64,000 nucleotides of DNA from Deltaproteobacteria bacterium (GTDB taxonomy: Bacteria > Myxococcota_A > UBA9042): the NCBI GenBank assembly GCA_020632665.1, contig JACKFC010000008.1:86187-150186 (forward strand). The letters run 5' to 3'. This document shows positions 38,714-47,019 of this stretch, piece after piece. The notes below the pieces were generated by a model. The model had not been told where the DNA came from. It worked only from the letters and a program-made list of their open reading frames with translations, and did no database searches. Numbering within the stretch: position 1 is the stretch's first letter; each line of letters opens with the position of its first letter. Position numbers and translations under genes: made by a program.

Positions 38714-41370
38714 TTGCCCGCTTTCTTCGCCTTGGCCATCCGGTGCACGCGCTGGATCAGGTTCTCGATCTTCTGCTTGCTCGCGTCGTCCTGCGCCGAG
38801 AGCTTGAGCTTGCCAAGCGTCTGCAGCAGCGGGCCCTCCTGGCTCGGATCGACGTCCATCGTGACGCCGGTCTCGTGCCACGCCTTCTTCCAATCGCCGG
38901 CCTGGGCGAGCGCCAGGGCGTAGGCGCGCTTGAGCGAGCCGTCGCCGCTGCCGGCCAGCGCTGCCGCCTGACCGTAGGCCTTGGCCGCCTCGGCATGGTT
39001 GCCGGCCCGGGTCCAGGCCTCTCCGACCGACTTCCACCCGGCCAGCCGCGCCTTGTGCACGCGCTCGCCGTCACGCGCCCGCCGCTGCCGGGCGCCGGGC
39101 TGGCGATCGTCGATCTTGGCCGCCTGCACGTTGCGTACGCCGAAGGCGCGCACCTTGGCGACGTCGGCCCAGCGGCCCTTGGCTTCGTAGGCGCTCTCGA
39201 GGTTGTCGAGGAATTGCTTGTTCTGCCGGTGCCGCTCGAGGAAGGGCTCGAGCGCGGCGATCGTCTCGTCGAAGCGACGGGCCCGGTTCAGCCAGCGTGC
39301 GCGGGTGTTGAGCGCGTAGGCCTCGTCGGGCTTGAGCGCCAGCGCCGCGTCGAGCGCTTTCTGCATCTTCACCTCGTCGCCGGCCTTCTGCGCGAAGAGC
39401 GCGAGGTTGACCCAGGCGTTGAGCAGGTTGGGGTAGAGCCGGAGCGAGCGCTCGATGGCGTCGATCGCCTTGGGCATATTGCCGAGCGAGTTGTGGCAGA
39501 GCCCCTCGATGAAGTGGTTCTGGAAGTCGTCGCCGTTGAGGGCGACCGCACGCTCGATCTCGATCAACGCCGCGCCGGCCTGGCCGCGCTTCTGCTTGCT
39601 GCGGGCGAATGTGAAGCCTTTCTCTGCTTCGAGTAGGCGGTCGTTCTCCCAGTGGACGAAGCCGACGCTCAGCACCGCCGCGACCAGCAGCGCGAGCAGC
39701 GCCCCGCCCTGCAGCGGCTGCGGCTGCGGCATCCGCGCCGACGCCGCTGTGCCGTCGTCATCGGCCTCGAAGACCTCGGGGTAGGCGTCCTCGTGCCGGC
39801 GCCGGACGAAGGCATACGCCGCGCCGATCACGCCGATGTGGACCAGGAAGAAGAAGGTCGGCGCCGGCAGCTGGAAGGGGAACGAGAGCAGCGCGTCGCC
39901 GCAGATCGCGATCAAGCCGGCGACCGAGGAGAGCGAGCCCAGCGCCATCCAGGCGACGTCGTCGCGCTGGCGCAGCCTTGGCCGACGCGAGAGCGCCAGC
40001 GTCCGCATCGAGAGCCACATCGAGACCAAGATCAGCGCCATGAAGCTGGCGAAGCCCTGGATGCCGTATTCGCTCCACAGCTGCAGGAAGTCGTTGTGCG
40101 CGCGGGTCGGCTGCTTGGCGATCGAGAAGTGGTCGTTGTCTTCGCGCTGGGTGACGTATTGCGGGAAGAGGACGCGCCAGTTGCCGGCGCCGCCGCCGAG
40201 CGGCTTGGCCTTGATCGCCTCCCAGGTCGAGGCCCACATCATCCGGCGCATCGCCCAATGCGAGTCTTCGGTGTCGCCGACGGTGCTGACCAAATCGACC
40301 ATGCTCATCTTGCGCTTGCGGTCGCCGACGCCCTCGTCGAAGCGGGCCGAGAATCCGGCGTCGACCAGCAGCGCGCTGGCCAGCGCGATCGCGACCACGC
40401 CGCTCGCTCCCAGGCCGAGCACCAGCGGCGCGACCTTGCGGCCACCGCCGTCGCCGAGCTCGGCCTCTTCCGCGCCGTCGGATTTGTCGACGCTGCGGTG
40501 GCGCAACACGCCGATGGCGTACAGGCCCACCGCGATCATCAGGCCGAGCGCCGCGCCACCCCAGGCCGAGCGCGTGACCGAGAGGCGGAGGTAGTAGAGG
40601 AGCAGGAAGAGCAGGATATTGCCGGCGCTGCCGATGAGCAGCGCGCGCTGCACGCGATTCTCCCGCCACCAGCGCAGGCTCATCGCCAGCAGGACGTAGG
40701 CGCCCGGCATCACGCTCACGATCAGCTGCGCCGCCATGTTGCGGTTGCCGAAGGTCGAGCCGGGCGCGTTGATGCCGACCCAGCGGCGGGCGTCTTCCGG
40801 CAGCAGGCCGTCGATATTGTGGTGCTGCGCGATGCCGAAGATCGCGACCTGCACGCCGCCGAGCAGCATGCCGCCGACGACGTAGAGCAGCTGCCGCGGG
40901 GTGCGCACCGTGGAGATCGTCAGCAGGCCGATCAGCAGCGCCGCTGCCCAGCGGTAGGCGTCCATCTTGGCGAAGATCGAGAGCACGCCGCCGGTCTCGT
41001 CCGGGGCGAAGGCGACGCCCAGCGCGACCGAGGCGGCGAGGCCGACGATCGGCCACTTCAGCGGCGTGTTCTGCAGCCCCAGCGGCCGCTTGAGGAAGCC
41101 CATCGCCGCGACCGCGGCCAGCATCCACGCGGCGCAGACCGTCATCGCGAAGGTCTTGGGCAGCTGATAGAGGTCGCGGATTCCGACTTCGACCAACCGC
41201 GGCAGCAGCATCGCCGTCAGGCCGAGCACGATCGCCGGCAGGTCGTCGACGATCGATTGGTTCTGGATCGTCGGCGCCGCTGCGGTCTGTACCGGAGGCG
41301 CGGGCCGAATCGGCGTGCTCGGCGCGCTCGGCGCGTCGAAGGTCGGCTTGATGCGGTTCTTCTTGGCCAC
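38710..41370 (-). CDS. O-antigen-ligase-like polytopic membrane protein fused to TPR repeats
   Basis: An 886-residue inner-membrane protein. GTG 41370 is chosen because GGAG lies eight bases upstream; the frame back to 41604 crosses the divergent gene. A Pro-rich start is followed by about twelve hydrophobic segments (residues about 45-600) with the ligase-type periplasmic loop containing GSTFGNRNMAAQ and a second loop with RRMMWASTWEAIKAKPLGGGAGNWRVLF and PTRAHNDFLQLWSEYG, which fits the Wzy_C/O-antigen ligase family. The C-terminal 280 residues are TPR-like (ALIEIERAVALNGDDFQNHF, MPKAIDAIERSLRLYPN). Probably joins or elongates a surface glycan; Wzy_C-TPR fusions are also known in pilin glycosylation. 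Confidence 0.85.
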   Translation of the reverse strand: MAKKNRIKPTFDAPSAPSTPIRPAPPVQTAAAPTIQNQSIVDDLPAIVLGLTAMLLPRLVEVGIRDLYQLPKTFAMTVCAAWMLAAVAAMGFLKRPLGLQNTPLKWPIVGLAASVALGVAFAPDETGGVLSIFAKMDAYRWAAALLIGLLTISTVRTPRQLLYVVGGMLLGGVQVAIFGIAQHHNIDGLLPEDARRWVGINAPGSTFGNRNMAAQLIVSVMPGAYVLLAMSLRWWRENRVQRALLIGSAGNILLFLLLYYLRLSVTRSAWGGAALGLMIAVGLYAIGVLRHRSVDKSDGAEEAELGDGGGRKVAPLVLGLGASGVVAIALASALLVDAGFSARFDEGVGDRKRKMSMVDLVSTVGDTEDSHWAMRRMMWASTWEAIKAKPLGGGAGNWRVLFPQYVTQREDNDHFSIAKQPTRAHNDFLQLWSEYGIQGFASFMALILVSMWLSMRTLALSRRPRLRQRDDVAWMALGSLSSVAGLIAICGDALLSFPFQLPAPTFFFLVHIGVIGAAYAFVRRRHEDAYPEVFEADDDGTAASARMPQPQPLQGGALLALLVAAVLSVGFVHWENDRLLEAEKGFTFARSKQKRGQAGAALIEIERAVALNGDDFQNHFIEGLCHNSLGNMPKAIDAIERSLRLYPNLLNAWVNLALFAQKAGDEVKMQKALDAALALKPDEAYALNTRARWLNRARRFDETIAALEPFLERHRQNKQFLDNLESAYEAKGRWADVAKVRAFGVRNVQAAKIDDRQPGARQRRARDGERVHKARLAGWKSVGEAWTRAGNHAEAAKAYGQAAALAGSGDGSLKRAYALALAQAGDWKKAWHETGVTMDVDPSQEGPLLQTLGKLKLSAQDDASKQKIENLIQRVHRMAKAKKAGK

Positions 41371-41494
41371 GATGGAACTCCGGCTGGGAGAGATCTCGAC
41401 TTCGAGGGCCGAGAGGATACGCGCTGCGACGCATTTTCCGAAAGGGGCCGATAAGAGGGAAGGGAGCAAGGAGAGGGGAGCCGAAGGAGCCAGC

Positions 41495-41896
41495 ATGCAC
41501 GTCGAATCGACCACCACCGCCGTGGCCCGCGCGCCCGTCGCGGTGCCCACCCTACTCGACCGCCTCGACGCCGCCGCCGCCAGCGCGCTGCGGTCCGAGC
41601 CCATCGCCTCGGGCCAAGTCGGCGCCGGTCTGCAGCTCTGCGAGGACCTTCTCGCGTTGCGCCAGGCGGACCGGGCCGCCTACGAGACGGTGATCGCCGC
41701 GCGGCGGCCGTTGCTCGGCGTCTGGCTCTGGCGCCTGGCGCTCGCCGTCGCGGCGGCAGGCTGGCCCTCCGCCGGGCTGGAGCTGCTCGACGCGCTGCCC
41801 GGCGTCTTGGTCGACGGCGCCTGCCGCGAGGTGGTCGCGGCCGCCTTTCGGGAGCCTGCTGTGGCGCCGCTGCGGGCGGTCGGGGGTGGCCGATGA
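41495..41896 (+). CDS. Small hypothetical protein preceding the sigma-54 activator
   Basis: A 133-residue protein. ATG 41495 has GAAGGAG upstream; the frame to 41315 has no ribosome site. It is Ala/Leu-rich and probably helical (LLDRLDAAAASALRSE, LQLCEDLLALRQADRAAYETVI, LLGVWLWRLALAVAAAGWP). The last helices are hydrophobic but contain charged residues, so a soluble helical repeat is more likely than a membrane protein. Its stop overlaps the start of the activator (ATGA), implying a functional pair, for example a modulator of the activator. No family recognised. Confidence 0.7.
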   Translation: MHVESTTTAVARAPVAVPTLLDRLDAAAASALRSEPIASGQVGAGLQLCEDLLALRQADRAAYETVIAARRPLLGVWLWRLALAVAAAGWPSAGLELLDALPGVLVDGACREVVAAAFREPAVAPLRAVGGGR

Positions 41897-43146
41897 ATCG
41901 TCACGAATGGGCCGTGTTGCTGCGCGATCGCAGCGGTTGGCGCACCGTCCTGCCGCAGGGCCGGCTGACCCTCTGCGCGCCGGACGCCGTGGCCGACGCC
42001 GCCGACTGCCCGGACGTCGTCGTCTCCGCCGACGTGCCGATCGGTCGCTGGCTCCGCTTCCGGGCCCAGGGCGAGGGGGTGCTCGTGGTCGGCGAGGGCG
42101 CGGTCGACGCCAGCGGCGCCGCGATCACCGGCCGCCCCCGCAGTGTGCGCCCGGGCGAGGTGATCCGCCTGGGGCCGGTCGCGATCGTGCTGCTGCAAGC
42201 GGTGCCGGTGGCCGGCGGCGGTCGTGGGCCGGTGCTGCTGCGCGCGGCGGACGCGCTGAGCGCCTGCCCTTCGGTGCACCGCGCGTGGGGGGAGCTGTTG
42301 CTCGCGGCCAGCACGGATTGGCCGATCTTGCTGCACGGCGCGTCGGGCACCGGCAAGGAGCTCGCGGCGCGCTTGGCGCATCAGGCCTCACCGCGGCACG
42401 CGCAGCCGATGGTGGCGATCTCCGCAGCGGCGCTGCCGGCCGGCACGATGCACGCCGAGCTCTTCGGCGCGCGTCGCGGCGCCTATACCGGCAGCGTCGC
42501 CGACCGCGAGGGCGCCTTCGGCCGGGCCGACGGCGGCACGCTGCTGATCGACGAGGTCGGCGAACTCGACGCCGGGGCGCAGGCGGCGCTGTTGCGGGTG
42601 CTCGAGACCGGAGAGATCACCCCGCTCGGCGACCGCCCGCGGCAGGTCGACGTCCGCGTCCTCGCCGCCACCCACCGCGACCTCGGCGCGATGGTGCAGG
42701 CCGGGCATTTTCGGCTCGACCTCTACCACCGCCTATTGGTCACCGCCGTGACCCTGCCACCGCTCGCCGCGCGGGCCGACGACGCCGCGCGGGTCCTCGC
42801 CGAGCTGCTCGGTCGGCCGCTCGACGCCGCGACGCGGGCCGTCGTGCAAGGCTACGACTGGCCTGGCAACCTGCGCGAGCTGCGCAACGTCGCGCGGCGG
42901 GTCCGGCTCTCGATCGCCGACGGTGAGCCGACCGCGGCCGACGTGCGGGCCGCGATCGCTGCCGGCGCGCCGCGGCAACGCGCCCTGGCCCGGGTCGATC
43001 CCATCGCCCGCCGCGCCGAACGTCGCCGCCGGGTCGCCGCGGCCGTCGCCGATCACGCCTCGACCGCCGCCGCGTGCCGCGCGAGCGGGTTGCCACGGGC
43101 GAGCTTCTACCGCGCGCTGCGCGAGCTGCGGGCCGATGCGGCCTGA
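41893..43146 (+). CDS. Sigma-54-dependent transcriptional activator with degenerate FHA-like N-terminus
   Basis: A 417-residue bacterial enhancer-binding protein. Residues about 1-115 look like a weak FHA domain (WLRFRAQGEGVLVVGEGAV, RPGEVIRLGPVAIVLLQ). The AAA+ domain has Walker A HGASGTGKELAAR (about 148-160), the sigma-54 contact loop reading GAYTGS (196-201; consensus GAFTGA), Walker B GGTLLIDEVGEL, and the arginine-finger region FRLDLYHRLL. The C-terminus is a Fis-type helix-turn-helix (STAAACRASGLPRASFYRALREL). It remodels RNA polymerase-sigma-54 at -24/-12 promoters. The only such promoter I see nearby is at 44298-44313, which makes that unit a candidate target. Confidence 0.9.
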   Translation: MNRHEWAVLLRDRSGWRTVLPQGRLTLCAPDAVADAADCPDVVVSADVPIGRWLRFRAQGEGVLVVGEGAVDASGAAITGRPRSVRPGEVIRLGPVAIVLLQAVPVAGGGRGPVLLRAADALSACPSVHRAWGELLLAASTDWPILLHGASGTGKELAARLAHQASPRHAQPMVAISAAALPAGTMHAELFGARRGAYTGSVADREGAFGRADGGTLLIDEVGELDAGAQAALLRVLETGEITPLGDRPRQVDVRVLAATHRDLGAMVQAGHFRLDLYHRLLVTAVTLPPLAARADDAARVLAELLGRPLDAATRAVVQGYDWPGNLRELRNVARRVRLSIADGEPTAADVRAAIAAGAPRQRALARVDPIARRAERRRRVAAAVADHASTAAACRASGLPRASFYRALRELRADAA

Positions 43147-43257
43147 TGCGACGGTCGCGACGGCGCGGGGGTGCGCGCAAATCTTGACGGCCCCCCGCGC
43201 CGCGCGAGCATCGGAGGCAGCGCGCCCACGGCAGCCGGGGGTGCCGAGGAGTCCCCG

Positions 43258-43983
43258 ATGTCCCGTACCGTCCGCAGCCTGCTCCGCACCTCGACCGCCC
43301 TATTCGGCCTGCTCGCCGGGCTGATGGCGGGCTCCCCGGCGTTCGCGCAGGGCGCGCTCGTCACCGGCGCGGACGCAGCCTTCGCGGCTCCGGCGGTCTC
43401 GGTGGTCGGCGCCGAGACGCTGGCTCCCGGAGAGCGCGCGCTCGTGGTCTCGGCCGGCTTGCCCGACGTCGAGGTCGGCATGCTCTGGGGCACCAGCTCG
43501 ATGACGGACGTGCTCGCGCGACTGCGCTTTCAATACGGCCGCGGGGTGCGGATCGCGGGCGGCGGCATCACGCTCGGCACGACGCTGCGCATGCGCCTCG
43601 CCAGCTTCTCGGGCTGGAACCTGGCGTTGACCAGCGACCCCGAGCTGACGCTGCACATCCTCGGCAGCGATCACCCACCGACCAGCAAGACCGGCCCGGT
43701 CGCCTTCGGCGTCACGCCGTTGGCCGGCGGCGTGGTCCTGGATCGGATGCTGCTGCCGGAAGTGCGCCTCGCCCTGGCGGTGCAGACCGGCGTCGGTTTC
43801 TTCATCGCGCCCGATACCGTCGTCTCCGTCCCCATCAGCGTCGGGATCGCGGTCGAGAGCAAGCTGGCGGAGTCGATGTGGCTCTTCGCGCGGATCGACA
43901 CCGGCTACGACCTCTATGGCCCCGGTGGCATCCCCGGCTCGGACGTCCTGCTCCGCGCGCGCCTCGGCCTCTCGTTCCTGTAG
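43258..43983 (+). CDS. Exported beta-barrel-like protein
   Basis: A 241-residue protein. ATG 43258 follows GAGGAG; the signal peptide (MSRTVRSLLRTS then LFGLLAGLMAGSPAFA) has a clean AFA cleavage site. The mature part consists of alternating strands of eight to twelve residues separated by short loops (VLARLRFQYGRGVRIAGGG, TLRMRLASFSGWNLALTSD, VRLALAVQTGVGFFIA, VVSVPISVGIAVESKL) and ends in a C-terminal aromatic-type strand RLGLSFL, the pattern of outer-membrane barrels recognised by BamA. Function unknown. It lies between the sigma-54 activator and the sigma-54 promoter unit. Confidence 0.75.
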   Translation: MSRTVRSLLRTSTALFGLLAGLMAGSPAFAQGALVTGADAAFAAPAVSVVGAETLAPGERALVVSAGLPDVEVGMLWGTSSMTDVLARLRFQYGRGVRIAGGGITLGTTLRMRLASFSGWNLALTSDPELTLHILGSDHPPTSKTGPVAFGVTPLAGGVVLDRMLLPEVRLALAVQTGVGFFIAPDTVVSVPISVGIAVESKLAESMWLFARIDTGYDLYGPGGIPGSDVLLRARLGLSFL

Positions 43984-44176
43984 CGAATCGACGCAGTCTG
44001 CTCGACCGCAGCCAATCCTCCAGATCCCGTTCAGGTTCACGGTTCTCCGGCCGGCCGCCGCAGGCGTTGGCGGGTCCGACCGCCACTCTGCGTCACTCTG
44101 CCGCAGGGCGACATCGATGTCGTCCGTGAAAAAATAGTTTGAAATCGGAACATTCAGGATCGTCTGCGGATCAAGT

Positions 44177-44191
44177 GCGCAAGACTTGCGC
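44177..44191. promoter_or_regulatory. Perfect palindrome, possible enhancer site for the sigma-54 promoter
   Basis: GCGCAAG-A-CTTGCGC: seven-base arms around one base. It lies about 107 bases before the -24 element at 44298, the usual distance for enhancer-binding-protein sites. A second palindrome CGAGATCTCG is at 44254-44263. Assignment as an upstream activating site is inferred from geometry alone. Confidence 0.4.
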
Positions 44192-44297
44192 GGTAAGCGA
44201 CAACCATGTCCGGCCCTCTCGATCCGACGATCGCCTCGATCACGGAGATCCCGCGAGATCTCGGCAGAAGATCTGACATCATGATCAGGGTCGAGGT

Positions 44298-44313
44298 TGG
44301 CACGGCCTGTGCA
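44298..44313 (+). promoter_or_regulatory. Sigma-54 (-24/-12) promoter
   Basis: TGGCACGGCCTGTGCA: GG at 44299-44300 and GC at 44311-44312 with exactly ten bases between, and the extended TGGCAC matches the consensus. Predicted transcription start is near 44324. A sigma-54 activator is encoded about 1.2 kb upstream. Confidence 0.75.
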
Positions 44314-44323
44314 TCATGAAGAG

Positions 44324-44422
44324 GCACGACGGATCGCTCGATCCCTCCAGTTGCTTGCGTACATGATCGGGTTGGAAGACGCGCGGGGCTCCGGTGCCAA
44401 AGGAGCCCCGCGCGTCGCTTTT
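44324..44422 (+). ncRNA. Candidate sigma-54-dependent small RNA (about 100 nt)
   Basis: The unit between the predicted sigma-54 start and a strong intrinsic terminator. It contains no plausible reading frame with ribosome site. Predicted parts: a small 5' hairpin GGATC-GCTC-GATCC (44331-44344), a pyrimidine-rich CCCTCC (44343-44348) that could pair with Shine-Dalgarno sequences, an unstructured middle, and the terminator stem with U tract. The layout (dedicated promoter, short RNA, terminator, nothing downstream until 44491) is that of a trans-acting sRNA. Alternatively it is the leader of the ArnT-like gene, ended by an attenuator; the terminator lies 69 bases before that GTG. Confidence 0.55.
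44378..44422 (+). terminator. Strong Rho-independent terminator
   Basis: Perfect 15-base arms GACGCGCGGGGCTCC (44378-44392) and its inverse (44402-44416) with a nine-base loop GGTGCCAAA, followed by GCTTTT. It is far stronger than needed to be chance and lies upstream of, not after, an annotated coding gene on its strand, which supports a short RNA here. Confidence 0.9.
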
Positions 44423-44490
44423 GGGCCCTGCGTTGACTTGCAACCTCGGGGTGGTATGACTCGCGCCCCCCGAGGGGGCCGGAGATCGTT

Positions 44491-46932
44491 GTGCAGCGAC
44501 ACCCACTTGCCATCCTCGCGGACCCGGAGTCCCTCGACCGCTTCGAGCCGACGCAGGCCGACCGGCGCTGGCGCTGGGGCACGATCTTCGCGTTCTTCGC
44601 GCTCTACGTCTGGAATTGCGGCAGCTTCGGCCTCTGGGACCCGTGGGAGACCCACTACGGTGAGGTCGCCCGCAACATGCTCGAGAGCTACGATTGGGTG
44701 AACCCGTGGTGGGGCTACCGGGAGAAGATCGGCACCGAGCCGGTCGCCGGCAGCTGGTTCTACTCCAAGCCGATCTGGATCTTCTGGTCCGAGGTGACCT
44801 TCCTCAAGCTGATCGGCCTTTCGGATTGGGCGTTTCGCCTGCCGATGGCGCTGATCGGCGCCTCGGCGGTGAGCGCGCTCTACCTCGCGGTCGAGCGGGC
44901 CCTCTCGCGCCGCCACGCCTTCTGGGCCGCGGTGGTCGTCGGCCTCTCGCCCTTCATCTACATGGTCAGCCGCCAGGCGCAGACCGATATGCCCTTCGTC
45001 GCGACGATGACGATCGGCCTCTCGTTCTTCATCGCCGCGGTCTTCGGCCGCCGCGAGCCGCTGAGCGACGCCGCTTTCGCCCGCCGCATCGCGGCATTTC
45101 TCGCCTTCTTCGCAGCGAATCTCGGCCCACAGCTCGCGATCGTCGCCACCGACCTGGTCGATCCGAACGCCGGCGCCGGGCTCTCGGGTGGTGCGGCGAT
45201 CGCGGCGCAGATCCAACAGAACGGCGTCTGGCACTTGCTCTTCTACGTGCCGCCGGCGATCGCCGTCCTGGCTTCGGTGCTGCTGCCGATCTGGCGCGCC
45301 CGCGGCGCCTGGGACGACGCCTTCAAGGACCGGACGCTGCGGCGGATGCTGTTGCTCTGCTTCTACATGATGCTGGCGCAGGCGACCTACGCCAAAGGTC
45401 TGCTCGGCTTCATGCTGCCCGGCGCGATCTTGTTCATCTGGCTGCTGGTGACGACGCATTGGCGCGTCCTCGGCCGGGTCGAGCTGCTCCGCGGCATCCC
45501 GCTCTTCCTGATCACGGCGCTGCCCTGGTACGTCGCGATGTTCTGCCGCCACGGCCGCGCCTACTACGACCGCTTCTTCATCCATGACCACTTCAACCGG
45601 GTCGGCTCGGGTGTGCACCAGATCGACCACGGCACGTTCGAGCACTTCATCGAGTGGCTCGGCTACGGCCTCTTCCCATGGACCGCGCTGGTGCCGATGG
45701 CGCTGGTCGCGGTGGCGCGGCCGCGTCGCGCCGAGGCCAGCGGCACCGATTCGGTGCACGGCCAGGCGATGCGGGCGTTCATCTTCGTCTGGTTCGCGGT
45801 CGCCTTCGCCGTCTTCACCATCAGCTCGACGAAGTTCCACCACTACATCTTGCCCGCGGCGCCGGCGCTCGGCCTGCTCGTCGCCTTCTACCTGGTCGAG
45901 CTCGAGCGCCTGCCCGACGCGACCCGCCGGCTGCACCTGCTGCTCGCCGTGGGCGTCGGCGCGGTCCTGCTCGTCGATCTGTGGATCGAGCCGCAGAGCC
46001 TGCGGCAGATGTTCACGTACAAATACGACCGCCCGCTGCCAGACTTCCTGCCCTACGATTGGAACGACGTGCTCGATTGGCGCTCGGACGGCAAGCCGGC
46101 GCTGCGCTGGGGCGAGACCGACTTCGCGCGGCACGTCGGCGCCACCACTGCCGCGCTGCTGCAGGTGCCCGCCTTCCGCTACGAGCGCTTCGTGCCATGG
46201 GTCGGTGGCCTCGCCGTCGCGCTGCTCTTGGTCGGCCTGCTGCGACGCGGGATCTCGGCGATGCGGATCGGCGTCGCGGCGAGTGCGGCGCTCATCGCCT
46301 TCTGGGCGTTGAACGTCTACATGCCGCTGCTGACGCCTTCGTGGAGCCAGCGCTACAACTTCGAGGCGTACTACGGCGACTGCACCCCGCTCGAGCAACC
46401 GGTCGAGATCACCGAGGCCTATACACCGCTGGTGCGCCGCGCCGGATTGGACTTCGTCGCCGACTTCTTCGACAGCAAGCCCAAGCGCGTCTGCCGCGAA
46501 GACATCATCTCCTGGCTGATCACCTGGCGCGGCGAGACCTTCTACTCGAACAACGAGATCCGCCCGATCAACAAGGAAGCGACGCAATTCGAGCCCTACC
46601 TGCGCGACTCGAACCACGGCAAGACCTTCTACGTCCTCATGGAGCGCGGCCGCAACGGCGGCTTCCTCGGCAAGCTCCGCTCGGAGAGCCGCAAGCTGAA
46701 GGACCGCGGCGAAGAAGGCTGGAAAGAGATCCGCGACTGGGACTGCACCTTGATCAACAACGACTCGGCGTTCTTCGTCGTCTCCAAGTGTGTGCCGAAG
46801 TACGAAGGGCAGTCTACGCCCGAGCCGACGACCCGGCCCGGTAAGGCGATCCCGACCGGGCGCGACGCGCAGAAGCTCCTCGAAGGCCTGCGCCGCGGCG
46901 CGCGTCCGGCACCCGCCGCGCCGGGACGTTGA
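44491..46932 (+). CDS. ArnT/PMT-like polyprenyl-phosphate glycosyltransferase (GT39/GT83 type)
   Basis: An 813-residue polytopic inner-membrane enzyme. GTG 44491 has GGAG six bases upstream. Family features are clear: DPWETHYGEVARNMLESYDWV (first periplasmic loop with the conserved Asp-Glu and Tyr), EPVAGSWFYSKPIWIFWSEV, about twelve hydrophobic segments, RQAQTDMPF, and SSTKFHHYILPAAPALG (the Lys-Phe-His-His-Tyr catalytic/binding motif of this superfamily). A C-terminal globular periplasmic domain of about 200 residues ends the protein. It transfers a sugar from undecaprenyl phosphate to lipid A, protein or glycan; the acceptor is not predictable. Longer than ArnT (about 550), due to the C-terminal domain. 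Confidence 0.87.
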   Translation: MQRHPLAILADPESLDRFEPTQADRRWRWGTIFAFFALYVWNCGSFGLWDPWETHYGEVARNMLESYDWVNPWWGYREKIGTEPVAGSWFYSKPIWIFWSEVTFLKLIGLSDWAFRLPMALIGASAVSALYLAVERALSRRHAFWAAVVVGLSPFIYMVSRQAQTDMPFVATMTIGLSFFIAAVFGRREPLSDAAFARRIAAFLAFFAANLGPQLAIVATDLVDPNAGAGLSGGAAIAAQIQQNGVWHLLFYVPPAIAVLASVLLPIWRARGAWDDAFKDRTLRRMLLLCFYMMLAQATYAKGLLGFMLPGAILFIWLLVTTHWRVLGRVELLRGIPLFLITALPWYVAMFCRHGRAYYDRFFIHDHFNRVGSGVHQIDHGTFEHFIEWLGYGLFPWTALVPMALVAVARPRRAEASGTDSVHGQAMRAFIFVWFAVAFAVFTISSTKFHHYILPAAPALGLLVAFYLVELERLPDATRRLHLLLAVGVGAVLLVDLWIEPQSLRQMFTYKYDRPLPDFLPYDWNDVLDWRSDGKPALRWGETDFARHVGATTAALLQVPAFRYERFVPWVGGLAVALLLVGLLRRGISAMRIGVAASAALIAFWALNVYMPLLTPSWSQRYNFEAYYGDCTPLEQPVEITEAYTPLVRRAGLDFVADFFDSKPKRVCREDIISWLITWRGETFYSNNEIRPINKEATQFEPYLRDSNHGKTFYVLMERGRNGGFLGKLRSESRKLKDRGEEGWKEIRDWDCTLINNDSAFFVVSKCVPKYEGQSTPEPTTRPGKAIPTGRDAQKLLEGLRRGARPAPAAPGR

Positions 46933-47019
46933 GGCCCTCGCGTTGTCACCGCGACAGGACGCGGCTACCCTCGGAAACCCGCGCCCAAGCTACGACCCAT
47001 CGGGCGCTTCGGTGGTGAT

